A DNA stretch of 25,409 nucleotides from an uncultured bacterium (lineage in GTDB: Bacteria > Bacillota > Clostridia > Oscillospirales > Acutalibacteraceae): contig CAJMOI010000012.1 of the NCBI GenBank assembly GCA_905215105.1, positions 1 to 25,409 of the forward strand. The letters run 5' to 3'. Positions 13,126 to 20,596 of this stretch are shown one piece after another (positions within the stretch are counted from its first letter, which is position 1; each line of letters begins with the position of its first letter). Position numbers and translations under genes: made by a program. The notes under the pieces are model-generated. The model had not been told where the DNA came from and made no database searches. It was given only the letters and a program-made list of their open reading frames with translations.

Positions 13126-14967
13126 TTACTTGTTGTCGTCCACGTCTTTGAAGTCTGCATCGTATACGTTGCCGTCATTGCCGGAAGATGCACCGGGAGC
13201 CTGCTGGGTGGGGTCAACGGGCTGGCCCTGAGGAGCAGCTGCCTTATACAGCTTCTCGCTGACTGCATACATAGCCTTCTGCAGGTCGTCGCTGGCGCTC
13301 TTGATGGTATCCATGTTGTTGGCGGCCACAGCGTCCTTCAGAACCTTGACCTTGGCTTCCAGATCGCTCTTGTCGGCAGCGTCCATCTTGTCGCCGCTGT
13401 CGGTAATCAGCTTCTCAACGGTGTAGCACAGGTTCTCGGCTGCGTTCTTGGCGTCCACTTCTTCACGGCGCTTCTTATCCTCGGCAGCAAACTGCTCAGC
13501 CTCGCGGACAGCCTTGTCGATGTCTTCCTTGCTCATGTTGGAGCTGGAAGAAATGGTGATGTGCTGCTCTTTGCCGGTGCCCAGATCCTTAGCGGAAACA
13601 TTCACGATGCCGTTGGCGTCGATATCGAAGGAAACTTCGATCTGGGGGATTCCGCGGGGAGCCGGAGCAATGCCGTCCAGCTTGAAGATGCCCAGCTGCT
13701 TGTTGTCGCGAGCGAACTCACGCTCGCCCTGCAGCACGTTGACCTCAACCTGCGTCTGGCCGTCAGCAGCGGTGGAGAAGATCTGGCTCTTCTTGGTGGG
13801 GATAGTGGTGTTGCGCTCGATGAGCTTGGTCATCACGCCGCCCATGGTCTCAACGCCCAGGGACAGGGGAGTAACGTCCAGCAGCAGCAGGCCTTCGACC
13901 TCGCCGCCCAGAACGCCAGCCTGCAAAGCAGCGCCGATGGCAACACATTCGTCGGGGTTGATGCCCTTGAAGGGCTCTTTGCCGATAAAGTTCTTAACAG
14001 CTTCCTGAACAGCGGGAATACGGGAAGAACCGCCCACCATCAGGACTTTGTTGATATCATTGATAGACAGGCCGGAGTCGGACAGAGCCTGACGAACCGG
14101 GCCCATGGTCTTTTCTACCAGGTCGCTGGTCAGCTCGTTGAACTTTGCACGGCTCAGGGTCATATCCAGGTGCTTGGGGCCGGTGGCGTCGGCGGTGATG
14201 AAGGGCAGGTTGATGTTGGCGGTGGTCATACCGGACAGCTCAATCTTTGCCTTTTCAGCAGCTTCCTTCAAACGCTGCATTGCCATCTTATCGCCGGACA
14301 GGTCTACGCCGGTCTCCATCTTGAAGGAGCTTACCAGCCAATCCATAATGCGCTTATCGAAGTCATCGCCGCCCAGACGGTTGTTACCAGCGGTTGCGAG
14401 AACTTCCTGCACGCCGTCGCCCATTTCGATGATGGACACATCGAAGGTACCGCCGCCCAGGTCATACACCATGACCTTCTGCTCTTCGCCCTTGTCGATG
14501 CCATAGGACAGAGCAGCTGCGGTAGGTTCGTTGATGATACGCTTGACATCCAGGCCGGCAATCTTACCAGCATCCTTGGTTGCCTGACGCTGTGCGTCGG
14601 TGAAGTATGCGGGAACGGTGATAACTGCGGAAGTAACCGGCTCGCCCAGATAGGCTTCCGCGTCTGTCTTCAGCTTTTGCAGAATCATTGCGGAAATCTC
14701 TTGGGGGGTATACTGTTTGCCGTCGATGGTCACCTTATAATCGGAGCCCATCTCTCTCTTAATGGAGGAAACGGTGCGGTCCGGGTTGGTGATAGCCTGA
14801 CGCTTTGCAACCTGGCCAACCATACGCTCGCCGTTCTTGGCGAATGCAACAACAGACGGGGTGGTGCGGGCGCCTTCGGCGTTTGCAATGACAACGGGTT
14901 CGCCGCCTTCGATTACAGCGACGCAGGAGTTTGTAGTACCAAGGTCAATACCGATAGTCTTAGACAT
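13126..14967 (-). CDS. dnaK: Chaperone protein DnaK (Hsp70)
   Basis: A 613-residue ATP-dependent chaperone. The nucleotide-binding domain shows IGIDLGTTNSCVAV at 5-18, INEPTAAALSYG at about 145-156 and YDLGGGTFDVS at 168-178. The sequence KREMGSDYKV near residue 70 shows the shorter Gram-positive form that lacks the insertion found in proteobacterial DnaK. The substrate-binding domain contains VTPLSLGVETMGGVMTKLI and the lid ends in a flexible Gln/Pro-rich tail and an acidic DADFKDVDDNK end. It refolds proteins with DnaJ and GrpE, and helps HrcA regulation only indirectly. The start has GGAGG 8 nt upstream, partly enclosed in a short inverted repeat. It is the third gene of the CIRCE-controlled operon. 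Confidence 0.98.
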   Translation of the reverse strand: MSKTIGIDLGTTNSCVAVIEGGEPVVIANAEGARTTPSVVAFAKNGERMVGQVAKRQAITNPDRTVSSIKREMGSDYKVTIDGKQYTPQEISAMILQKLKTDAEAYLGEPVTSAVITVPAYFTDAQRQATKDAGKIAGLDVKRIINEPTAAALSYGIDKGEEQKVMVYDLGGGTFDVSIIEMGDGVQEVLATAGNNRLGGDDFDKRIMDWLVSSFKMETGVDLSGDKMAMQRLKEAAEKAKIELSGMTTANINLPFITADATGPKHLDMTLSRAKFNELTSDLVEKTMGPVRQALSDSGLSINDINKVLMVGGSSRIPAVQEAVKNFIGKEPFKGINPDECVAIGAALQAGVLGGEVEGLLLLDVTPLSLGVETMGGVMTKLIERNTTIPTKKSQIFSTAADGQTQVEVNVLQGEREFARDNKQLGIFKLDGIAPAPRGIPQIEVSFDIDANGIVNVSAKDLGTGKEQHITISSSSNMSKEDIDKAVREAEQFAAEDKKRREEVDAKNAAENLCYTVEKLITDSGDKMDAADKSDLEAKVKVLKDAVAANNMDTIKSASDDLQKAMYAVSEKLYKAAAPQGQPVDPTQQAPGASSGNDGNVYDADFKDVDDNK

Positions 14968-14971
14968 AATT

Positions 14972-14989
14972 CATTACCTCCATGTAATG
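14972..14989 (-). promoter_or_regulatory. Small hairpin enclosing the dnaK ribosome binding site
   Basis: CATTAC (14972-14977) and GTAATG (14984-14989) are exact inverted repeats around a 6-base loop that holds most of the GGAGG. On the mRNA this would fold the ribosome site into a weak, AU-rich stem, a layout that could respond to temperature. The stem is only 6 bp, so function is uncertain. Confidence 0.4.
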
Positions 14990-15046
14990 CGCATTTGTAT
15001 GCGTGTTTACTCTATCTCAATCAATTATAAATTGGAATGGTTCTGA

Positions 15047-15628
15047 CTAGTTCGCCACCTGCACCATTGCGTGGCGGACAACCTTGTCCCCCAGCATGTA
15101 TCCCTTCTGGAATACGGCGCTGATGACGTTGATTTCGAGGTTTTCATCCTCGATGTGGGAAACCGCGTTGTGAATCTCGGGGTTAAATTCGTCGCCCACA
15201 TTGCCCATGGGGGTGACGCCCAGTTTTTTCAGGGACTCCAGAAATTGGGTCTGCACCATTTCCACGCCCTTCATCAGGTCTTCCACGGAGCAATCCTTTT
15301 GGGCCAAAGCCCGTTCCAGATTATCTCCTACCGGGAGCATTCCCTTGATGGCATCGGAAGTACCGTCGCCATAGATGGCGGCTTTTTCCCGTTCGGTGCG
15401 CTTGCGGAAGTTGTCATATTCCGCCCGGGTGCGCAGGTACTGGTCTTTCAGAGCAGCCAGTTCTTTCTGCGTCTTTTCCAGCTCGGCCTGAACTTCCTCC
15501 AGCTCTTTGCGGGAAACCTTGCGGCCCTTTTTCTCTTCCTTCTGGGGCTCAGCGGCCTCCGTTTCGGGGGTTCCGGGATTGTTCTCCGGCTCCTGAGCAG
15601 GCTCTTTTTTGATATCCTGTTCTGCCAA
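15047..15628 (-). CDS. grpE: Nucleotide exchange factor GrpE
   Basis: A 193-residue cytoplasmic co-chaperone that releases ADP from DnaK. The N-terminal 35 residues are acidic and Pro/Glu-rich, followed by a long charged coiled coil (about 35-85, with repeated ELEEVQAELEKTQKEL-type heptads). The conserved LRTRAEYDNFRKRTEREK segment and a C-terminal beta domain with FNPEIHNAVSH and VFQKGYMLGDKVVRHAMVQV follow. The start codon is TTG (15626-15628), supported by GAGAGGAG 8 nt upstream; no ATG fits. It lies 48 bp after hrcA and 79 bp before dnaK in the same operon. Confidence 0.97.
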   Translation of the reverse strand: MAEQDIKKEPAQEPENNPGTPETEAAEPQKEEKKGRKVSRKELEEVQAELEKTQKELAALKDQYLRTRAEYDNFRKRTEREKAAIYGDGTSDAIKGMLPVGDNLERALAQKDCSVEDLMKGVEMVQTQFLESLKKLGVTPMGNVGDEFNPEIHNAVSHIEDENLEINVISAVFQKGYMLGDKVVRHAMVQVAN

Positions 15629-15676
15629 AACGATCGCTCCTCTCAGTGCAGCGTTTTTCAGTCTGCTGCGTTATTT

Positions 15677-16702
15677 CTATTCCTCCCGCATCAGAACGGT
15701 GAGCATATTGCCCACAGCCTGTGACAGGTAAGAAAGGTGGGAAATCACACTTGCATATTCCATCCGTGTCGGGCCAATCACTGCCAGTGCGCCGGCATCC
15801 TGCCCGCCCACTGCATACCGGGAAATCACCACGCTGGAGCCTGCCAGCTCGGGTGTCCGGCTTTCCTGTCCGATGAGCACCCGCACGCTGCCGGGCTCCT
15901 GTGTCAGCAGGTCTACCAGCTCGCTGGGGCGTTCCAGAAAGTCCATCACCCGACGGGCGGTTCCCCGCTCGTATTCGGGATAGAACAGCAGGTTCATCTG
16001 GCCGCTCTGGCATACAGCCGTTTCCCGGGTATCCTTTGCCACTTCCAGCAGCGCCATCAGCGCCGAGGACATGAGCATGGCCATTTCCCCAAGGGAAACT
16101 GCCAGGGACTGGATAAACGCCGGAGTAATATCGGCTACCGGACGGTTCATCAGCTTTTCATTGAGAATCCGGAAAAACACCCGAAGCATTTCGGGGTTCA
16201 AATCGAAATCACAATGGAAAATCCGGTTTTTCATGGTCCCTGCCGAAGACATGAGCAGCAGCATCGCCGTCCGGCGGCTGGTCTGCACAAACTGTACGGC
16301 ACGGATATAAGCGGTTCGTCCGCTGGGAGTGGTGGAAACCGCTGCAAACCTGGTGATGTTTGCCAGCGTCTGTGTCACGCCGGCCATCAGCTTTTCAGGG
16401 TCGCAGGCGTTGGTCACCAGCATGGAATCCAGCAGCCGCTTTTCCTTCGGCTCCAGGGGCTTTGGCTCCATCAGCCGGTCCACATACAGCCGATACCCTT
16501 TTTGAGAAGGCACACGGCCTGCGGAAGTGTGGGGCTGCTCCAGCAGTCCCAACAGGGAAAGCTCCGCCATTTCATTTCTGACGGTTGCAGAGGAGACTCC
16601 CAGCTGTGCGGCAATGCTTTTGGAACCAACCGGGTCGCCGGTCTCTACATAAGCATCTACCACCGCCGCAAGGATTTTTTCCCTGCGTGTACTCAGCTCC
16701 AT
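15677..16702 (-). CDS. hrcA: Heat-inducible transcription repressor HrcA
   Basis: A 341-residue repressor of normal length. The N-terminal winged helix (about 1-75) reads LSTRREKILAAVVDAYVETG, GSKSIAAQLGVSSATVRNEMAELS and LLEQPHTSAGRVPSQKGYRLYVD, all HrcA signatures. The GAF-like and dimerisation parts follow, ending in VSVISHLSYL-like sequence typical of the family. I chose the ATG at 16700-16702, behind AGAGGTGAGG; a GTG three codons earlier falls inside the ribosome site. HrcA binds the CIRCE element and represses heat-shock genes until it is displaced by heat or unfolded-protein load on GroE. The perfect CIRCE 24 bp upstream shows autoregulation of this operon. Confidence 0.97.
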   Translation of the reverse strand: MELSTRREKILAAVVDAYVETGDPVGSKSIAAQLGVSSATVRNEMAELSLLGLLEQPHTSAGRVPSQKGYRLYVDRLMEPKPLEPKEKRLLDSMLVTNACDPEKLMAGVTQTLANITRFAAVSTTPSGRTAYIRAVQFVQTSRRTAMLLLMSSAGTMKNRIFHCDFDLNPEMLRVFFRILNEKLMNRPVADITPAFIQSLAVSLGEMAMLMSSALMALLEVAKDTRETAVCQSGQMNLLFYPEYERGTARRVMDFLERPSELVDLLTQEPGSVRVLIGQESRTPELAGSSVVISRYAVGGQDAGALAVIGPTRMEYASVISHLSYLSQAVGNMLTVLMREE

Positions 16703-16726
16703 TCTCCTCACCTCTGTTGATTTGAT

Positions 16727-16753
16727 TTAGCACTCTTTTGCTTCGAGTGCTAA
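16727..16753 (-). promoter_or_regulatory. CIRCE operator (HrcA binding site)
   Basis: TTAGCACTC (16727-16735), nine-base spacer, GAGTGCTAA (16745-16753): an exact match to the CIRCE consensus. It lies just downstream of the -10 box, in the 5' untranslated leader of hrcA, where HrcA binding blocks transcription. Confidence 0.98.
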
Positions 16754-16764
16754 ACCTTGTCTAT

Positions 16765-16793
16765 ACTCTACCACTCTCTTCCGGGTTTGTCAA
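16765..16793 (-). promoter_or_regulatory. Sigma-A-type promoter of the hrcA operon
   Basis: Minus strand TTGACA (16788-16793), 17-bp spacer, TAGAGT (16765-16770). It is the vegetative promoter usual for CIRCE-controlled operons. The remaining roughly 130 bp up to the thiT terminator hold nothing I can assign. Confidence 0.8.
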
Positions 16794-16923
16794 GTTTTTA
16801 TTTGTAAATGATTTGTGAAATCCCGAAAATATCCCATTTCAGCAGACTTTTTTTGAAAAATCAGCACTCGGAGCACTGCTGTGCTTATTGTGGCTCATCC
16901 AGTGGTTTTTGATTCTTTCGGGC

Positions 16924-16952
16924 AAAAAAATACCGCAGGCAACCGCCTGCGG
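16924..16952 (-). terminator. Rho-independent terminator after thiT
   Basis: CCGCAGGC (16933-16940) pairs exactly with GCCTGCGG (16945-16952) around a 4-base loop, and the minus strand continues into a T-run (16924-16930). It starts 11 bp after the thiT stop. Confidence 0.93.
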
Positions 16953-16963
16953 CACAAATACTT

Positions 16964-17539
16964 TTATCTGCGAATGGGGTTGGGCTTGGTAAAATCGAAC
17001 ACCCGGCAGAAAATGACGCCTGCTGCCAGTGTGATCACCAGCTCCGGTCCCATATAAGAACCGTTATAGTTCAGAGAGTACAGAATGCCCGCCCAGTTCA
17101 AGCCTGTATCGGCCAGAATGGTGTCCCACACAAAAGCGCCGGAAATAAAATGGCACACAAACCGCAGGACAATGCCCACCGTGGAACCGGCTGCGAAGGC
17201 CAGAGAGGCATTCTTGATCTTGTTCCGGAACAGGCCGGAGAAACCCAGCACGGCAAAGGCCAGCAGATAGTCCAGAATCACGGAAAGCACCAGCGTTTCC
17301 AGCGAAATGCCTTTCAGGGCATTCACACCCAGCAGCAGCTGAAGCAGTCCATGGACAAAGCCGCCAAGAATGCCCCAGCGCACGCCGTAGCGATAGCCGA
17401 TGATGCAGATGGGCAGCATGCTGCACAGGGTAATGGAACCGCCGTTGACCCACGGGCCGGGGAACTGAATCAGGCTCAGCACGGTAGCCATGGCGATGAG
17501 CAGGGCGGTTTCGGTCAGTTTTCTGGTTTTGTTGTTCAT
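16964..17539 (-). CDS. thiT: Energy-coupled thiamine transporter S-component ThiT
   Basis: A 191-residue membrane protein with about six hydrophobic helices. It is the substrate-binding subunit that captures thiamine and works with a shared ECF module (EcfA, EcfA', EcfT) encoded elsewhere. ThiT signatures seen are GPWVNGGSITLCSMLPI (about 28-44), a conserved FVWDT with Trp138, and YNGSYMGPELVIT near 158-170. The start at ATG 17537-17539 (MNNKTRKLTE) has AAGGAC about 8 nt upstream; the 17 residues of extra open frame before it lack a ribosome site and would lie in the riboswitch platform. The TPP riboswitch immediately upstream confirms the thiamine role. Confidence 0.96.
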   Translation of the reverse strand: MNNKTRKLTETALLIAMATVLSLIQFPGPWVNGGSITLCSMLPICIIGYRYGVRWGILGGFVHGLLQLLLGVNALKGISLETLVLSVILDYLLAFAVLGFSGLFRNKIKNASLAFAAGSTVGIVLRFVCHFISGAFVWDTILADTGLNWAGILYSLNYNGSYMGPELVITLAAGVIFCRVFDFTKPNPIRR

Positions 17540-17590
17540 AAACACAGTCCTTCTCTTTCCTGAAAAATTTCCGAAAAACAAGGGCTGCAA

Positions 17591-17631
17591 ACCAAAAGCC
17601 GCCGACCGATTGGAAACAATCAGTCAGCGGC
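17591..17631 (-). terminator. Terminator of the thiT riboswitch expression platform
   Basis: Arms 17598-17612 and 17617-17631 form a 15-bp stem (two G-U pairs in RNA) with a 4-base loop, followed on the minus strand by TTTTGGTTTG. Placed between the TPP aptamer and the thiT start, it should form when TPP is bound and stop transcription. Confidence 0.88.
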
Positions 17632-17649
17632 GCCACTTTTGTGATGTTT

Positions 17650-17728
17650 GATTCCTACGCCGGCATTACCCGGATCAGGTTCATGGGTTGGAGCAAGTCC
17701 TCTCAGCCGTCTGACAGCACCCCCTGTT
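17650..17728 (-). promoter_or_regulatory. TPP riboswitch (THI element)
   Basis: The minus strand carries the conserved aptamer blocks in order: GGGGGTGC, GGCTGAGAGG, then GAACCTGATCCGGGTAATGC and GCGTAGGAA. These are the TPP-binding THI-box elements. It sits between the promoter at 17741-17769 and the terminator at 17591-17631 upstream of thiT, giving transcriptional OFF control by thiamine pyrophosphate. Confidence 0.97.
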
Positions 17729-17740
17729 TTTTCCTATACT

Positions 17741-17769
17741 ACTATATAGAGTTCAACAGCATTTGTCAA
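17741..17769 (-). promoter_or_regulatory. Sigma-A-type promoter for the riboswitch-thiT transcript
   Basis: Minus strand TTGACA (17764-17769), 17-bp spacer, TATAGT (17741-17746). It begins 6 bp after the hydG stop codon, so hydG has no room for its own terminator before it. Confidence 0.88.
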
Positions 17770-17775
17770 GAAAAA

Positions 17776-19191
17776 TCAGAACCGGAAATCCCGCATTCCG
17801 CCGTCCATGTCGTGGAGGTGTTCAAAAACCTTTTCCCGAACCTTCTCGTTGGGGATGGTCTCCGCTTCTTTTTCAATGACTTCCAAGGCCAGCTTGTGGG
17901 TTTCGGGGCTGGCGTAATCCTCTGCGTACTCCTTCAAAGTCATCAGCGCATTGGGATGGCAGCAGTTGCGAATCTGTCCGGCTTTGACCAGGCTCATAAA
18001 GCGGTCGCCGGTACGGCCTTCCCGATAACAGGCTGTGCAGAAGCTGGGCACATGACCGTTTTCCAGCAGCCAGTGCACCACTTCGTCCAGAGAACGGTGG
18101 TCGCTGATTTCAAACTGTGCGGAATTCTCTTCCTGATGGTCTTCGGCATAACCGCCCACGGTGGTACGGGAGCCGCCGCTGATCTGGGACACGCCATAGG
18201 GCAGCACCATTTCGCGGGTGCGCTGGGATTCACGAGTGGAAATAATAATGCCGGTATAGGGCACAGCCACACGGAGTACGGCCACAATCCGCTGGAACAG
18301 CTCGTCGGAAATGGCGTTCTCATACTCGGACACATCCACATCATCGGCATTGCGCAGACGGGGCACGCTGATGGTGTGGGGGCCTACACCGTGAACGGCT
18401 TCCAGATGCTCGGCGTGCATGAGGATGCCCACAAAGTCATACTTATACAGGTTCAGGCCAAAGAGCACACCGCAGCCCACATCGTCAATGCCGCCTTCCA
18501 TGGCACGGTCCATGGCTTCAGTGTGGTAGGCGTAATTGTGCTTGGGGCCTGTGGGATGCAGGTACTCATACTGTTCCTTATTATAGGTTTCCTGGAACAG
18601 CACATAAGTACCGATGCCGGCTTCCTCCAGCTTGCGGTAATTCTCCACAGTGGTGGCTGCAATATTGACATTGACGCGGCGGATAGCGCCGTTTTTGTGC
18701 TTGATGGAATAGATGGTCTTGATGCTTTCCAGCACATACTCGATGGGGCAGTTCACCGGGTCTTCGCCGGTTTCCAGCGCCAGACGCTTGTGGCCCATAT
18801 CCTGCAAAGCGATAACCTCTTTGCGAATCTCTTCCTGGGTCAGTTTGCGGCGGGCAATGTGCTTATTCTTGTGATGATAGGGACAGTAGAGACATCCGTT
18901 GACACAGTAGTTGGACAGATACAGGGGGGCAAAAATCACGATGCGGTTGCCGTAAAAGGCGTCCTTGATTTCTGCGGCCCGTGCAAAAATCCGCTGAATA
19001 GCGTCCTTGTCCTCACACAGCAGCAGCAGAATGGCTTCCCGATGGCTCAAGCCCTTGTGATCTGCGCTCTTGTCGATAATCTGGTTCACCAGCTCCAGAT
19101 TGTTTTTGTTCTCTTCTGCCCAGGCGATACTGGCTTTGATTTCCTCATCGCTGATGAATTCTTCCGCTTTCATGGAATACTTGTCGTACAT
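17776..19191 (-). CDS. hydG: [FeFe] hydrogenase H-cluster radical SAM maturase HydG
   Basis: A 471-residue radical SAM enzyme of normal length. It cleaves L-tyrosine to p-cresol and a dehydroglycine fragment, yielding the CO and CN- ligands of the hydrogenase H-cluster. The radical SAM cluster motif is Cys96-x3-Cys100-x2-Cys103 (in NYCVNGCLYCPY). The second, C-terminal cluster that separates HydG from ThiH is present: CTAC at 385-388 plus Cys410/411 in NCCHP. Other family blocks are LALETGEDP and VLFQETYNKEQYEYLHPTGPK. The start at ATG 19189-19191 has AAGGAAG about 9 nt upstream; the open frame before it runs through the leader and terminator. HydE, HydF and the hydrogenase are not in this window. 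Presence implies an H2-evolving or H2-consuming anaerobe. Confidence 0.97.
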   Translation of the reverse strand: MYDKYSMKAEEFISDEEIKASIAWAEENKNNLELVNQIIDKSADHKGLSHREAILLLLCEDKDAIQRIFARAAEIKDAFYGNRIVIFAPLYLSNYCVNGCLYCPYHHKNKHIARRKLTQEEIRKEVIALQDMGHKRLALETGEDPVNCPIEYVLESIKTIYSIKHKNGAIRRVNVNIAATTVENYRKLEEAGIGTYVLFQETYNKEQYEYLHPTGPKHNYAYHTEAMDRAMEGGIDDVGCGVLFGLNLYKYDFVGILMHAEHLEAVHGVGPHTISVPRLRNADDVDVSEYENAISDELFQRIVAVLRVAVPYTGIIISTRESQRTREMVLPYGVSQISGGSRTTVGGYAEDHQEENSAQFEISDHRSLDEVVHWLLENGHVPSFCTACYREGRTGDRFMSLVKAGQIRNCCHPNALMTLKEYAEDYASPETHKLALEVIEKEAETIPNEKVREKVFEHLHDMDGGMRDFRF

Positions 19192-19242
19192 AAAGGTCGC
19201 TTCCTTTCGCAATAAAATATGAAACTTCCGCGAAGCGCCCCG

Positions 19243-19270
19243 AAAAACAAAAAATGCGCCTTTCGGCGCA
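19243..19270 (-). terminator. Intrinsic terminator in the hydG leader
   Basis: TGCGCC (19255-19260), a 4-base loop, and GGCGCA (19265-19270) form a perfect stem that on the minus strand runs into TTTTTTGTTTTT. It lies between the promoter at 19444-19472 and the hydG start, so it either ends a small RNA or attenuates hydG. A second GGCGC further downstream on the same strand could compete for pairing. Confidence 0.88.
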
Positions 19271-19437
19271 GTTCTCCCGGTCAATGCTCGAAATAAGCAG
19301 GAGTGCTTCACGCCGCCTTGCCAGCAGGAGCAGGTCAAGCCTGTCACCTTTTGATTCAGGAACTGCGGAAAAGAAACCCTGATCACAGGGTGTGTATGTG
19401 TATGCACCGTCAGGAAAAAGCCCTTTCGGCTGATACA
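19243..19437 (-). ncRNA. Candidate leader RNA or small RNA upstream of hydG
   Basis: A promoter at 19444-19472 and a terminator at 19243-19270 bracket about 190 nt with no credible gene. The RNA would hold an early ACCCTG/CAGGGT hairpin (19376-19391) followed by a T-rich stretch, a CAGG/CCTG stem, and two copies of CUCCUGC (minus strand of 19297-19303 and 19324-19330), which are complementary to Shine-Dalgarno sequences. It matches no riboswitch, T-box, SRP, 6S or tmRNA consensus that I can recall. It could regulate hydG by attenuation or act as a separate RNA. Open frames through it begin with poor starts and lack ribosome sites. Confidence 0.5.
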
Positions 19438-19443
19438 TCTTTA

Positions 19444-19472
19444 ACTGTACCAGCGCCCCGGCAAAATGTCAA
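19444..19472 (-). promoter_or_regulatory. Sigma-A-type promoter upstream of the hydG leader
   Basis: Minus strand TTGACA (19467-19472), 17-bp spacer, TACAGT (19444-19449). The predicted transcription start is near 19437, about 245 nt before the hydG start codon. Confidence 0.75.
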
Positions 19473-19517
19473 GTTTTTTACAGAATCATTTTGAAAACCA
19501 GCCTGTTTTTCTCTGTA

Positions 19518-19546
19518 TTGACAGGAAATTCCCACTGTACTACAAT
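19518..19546 (+). promoter_or_regulatory. Sigma-A-type promoter for the oxidoreductase gene
   Basis: TTGACA (19518-19523), 17-bp spacer, TACAAT (19541-19546), leading to a short leader of about 30 nt before the AAAAGGAG ribosome site. Confidence 0.85.
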
Positions 19547-19583
19547 GGATACACCTGAACACCAACAAAAGGAGTGGTATCAA

Positions 19584-20585
19584 ATGGTACGTTTTGCATT
19601 GCTCAGCGGCTGGCACGTTCACACGGGCTGGTTCGCGGGAGAATTGCTGAAAAGCGGCGCAGGAAAGTTCGTAGCGGTCTGGGATGAGGACGAAGCCCGC
19701 GGCCGGAAATACGCTGAGGAGTTCGGCGCGGAATTTGAACCGGATCTTGCTAAAGTGCTGGCCCGGGAAGATGTGGACGCAGTGATGGTGGAATGTCCCA
19801 CTACCAAACACCGTGACATCATCATTGCAGCGGCAAAAGCCGGCAAGCATATTTTCACCGATAAATCCATGGCCCTGACGCTGGAGGACTGCACCGCCAT
19901 TCGGCAGGCAGTGGAAGAAGCGGGCGTCAAATTCACCGTTTCCATGGAATCCAAAATTCTGGGGCCTTACCGCTATCTGAAAACGCTGGTGGAAGAGGGA
20001 AAGCTGGGCCGGGTCACTTCCCTGTATTTCCGCCGTTCCCACAAGGCTGCGGTGGACAAAAACATGCTCCCCGCCTACTGGTTTGACAAGAGCCAGACCG
20101 GCGGCGGCGTCACGCTGGATCTGGGCTGTCATGGCCTGTATATGCTGCCCTATTACTGCGGCAAACCCAAAACCATCACCTGCCGCATGGAAGAGCTGTA
20201 CGGAACCGGCAGCGACGAGCTTTCCACCACAGTTATGGAGTTTGAAAACGGAGCCATGGGCACAGCTGTCACTTCCTTCGTTTCCTGTCACGGCGTGAAC
20301 ATGATGGAAATTGTGGGCACTGAAGGCATGGCGGTGATTTCCGGCAACGGCCCCGCAGATTATCGGGTGCTGCTGCAATCCTCCCAGATGCCCGGCTATG
20401 AAAAACTCTCTCCGGTGGAACAGGACTGGCAGGATGATGTGTATCCCATCGTTCGGTTCGCCCAGCTGGTGGAATCCGATGAAATGGAAGCACCGGACTA
20501 CAATCTGGACCAGGCAGAGCTGCTGACCCGGATTATTTGCCGGGCTTATGAATCCGCCGGTTCCGGCCAGACCGTGTCGTTCTGA
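19584..20585 (+). CDS. Gfo/Idh/MocA family NAD(P)-dependent oxidoreductase
   Basis: A 333-residue cytoplasmic enzyme. The start at ATG 19584 follows AAGGAG by 9 nt; the in-frame codons upstream lie before or inside the promoter. The N-terminal Rossmann half (about 1-120) has VWDEDEARG after the second strand, and PTTKHRDIIIAAAKAGKHIFTDKSMA, where Lys94 replaces the usual EKP lysine context. The C-terminal half carries GGGVTLDLGCHGLYML with Asp179 and His183, the family catalytic pair. These enzymes oxidise or reduce sugars, inositols or related cyclic polyols; the substrate is not readable. The first glycine loop is unusual (LLSGWHVHTGWF instead of GxGxxG). The gene stands alone between its own promoter and a bidirectional terminator. 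Confidence 0.9.
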   Translation: MVRFALLSGWHVHTGWFAGELLKSGAGKFVAVWDEDEARGRKYAEEFGAEFEPDLAKVLAREDVDAVMVECPTTKHRDIIIAAAKAGKHIFTDKSMALTLEDCTAIRQAVEEAGVKFTVSMESKILGPYRYLKTLVEEGKLGRVTSLYFRRSHKAAVDKNMLPAYWFDKSQTGGGVTLDLGCHGLYMLPYYCGKPKTITCRMEELYGTGSDELSTTVMEFENGAMGTAVTSFVSCHGVNMMEIVGTEGMAVISGNGPADYRVLLQSSQMPGYEKLSPVEQDWQDDVYPIVRFAQLVESDEMEAPDYNLDQAELLTRIICRAYESAGSGQTVSF

Positions 20586-20596
20586 ATCAAGGCAAA

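Noticed and set aside
12055..15030. A 991-codon open frame on the plus strand across dnaJ and dnaK
   Set aside because: It is antisense to two unmistakable chaperone genes in the mirrored codon register, has no ribosome site, and its product shows no domain; it arises from GC-biased codon use.
17641..19215. A 524-codon plus-strand open frame opposite hydG
   Set aside because: Its start lies in the TPP riboswitch and the opposite strand encodes a complete HydG with both cluster motifs.
19145..19438. A possible 97-residue leaderless peptide starting at the hydG-leader transcription start
   Set aside because: It has no ribosome site, runs through the intrinsic terminator and into hydG in another frame, and its composition looks random apart from a short Leu-rich stretch.
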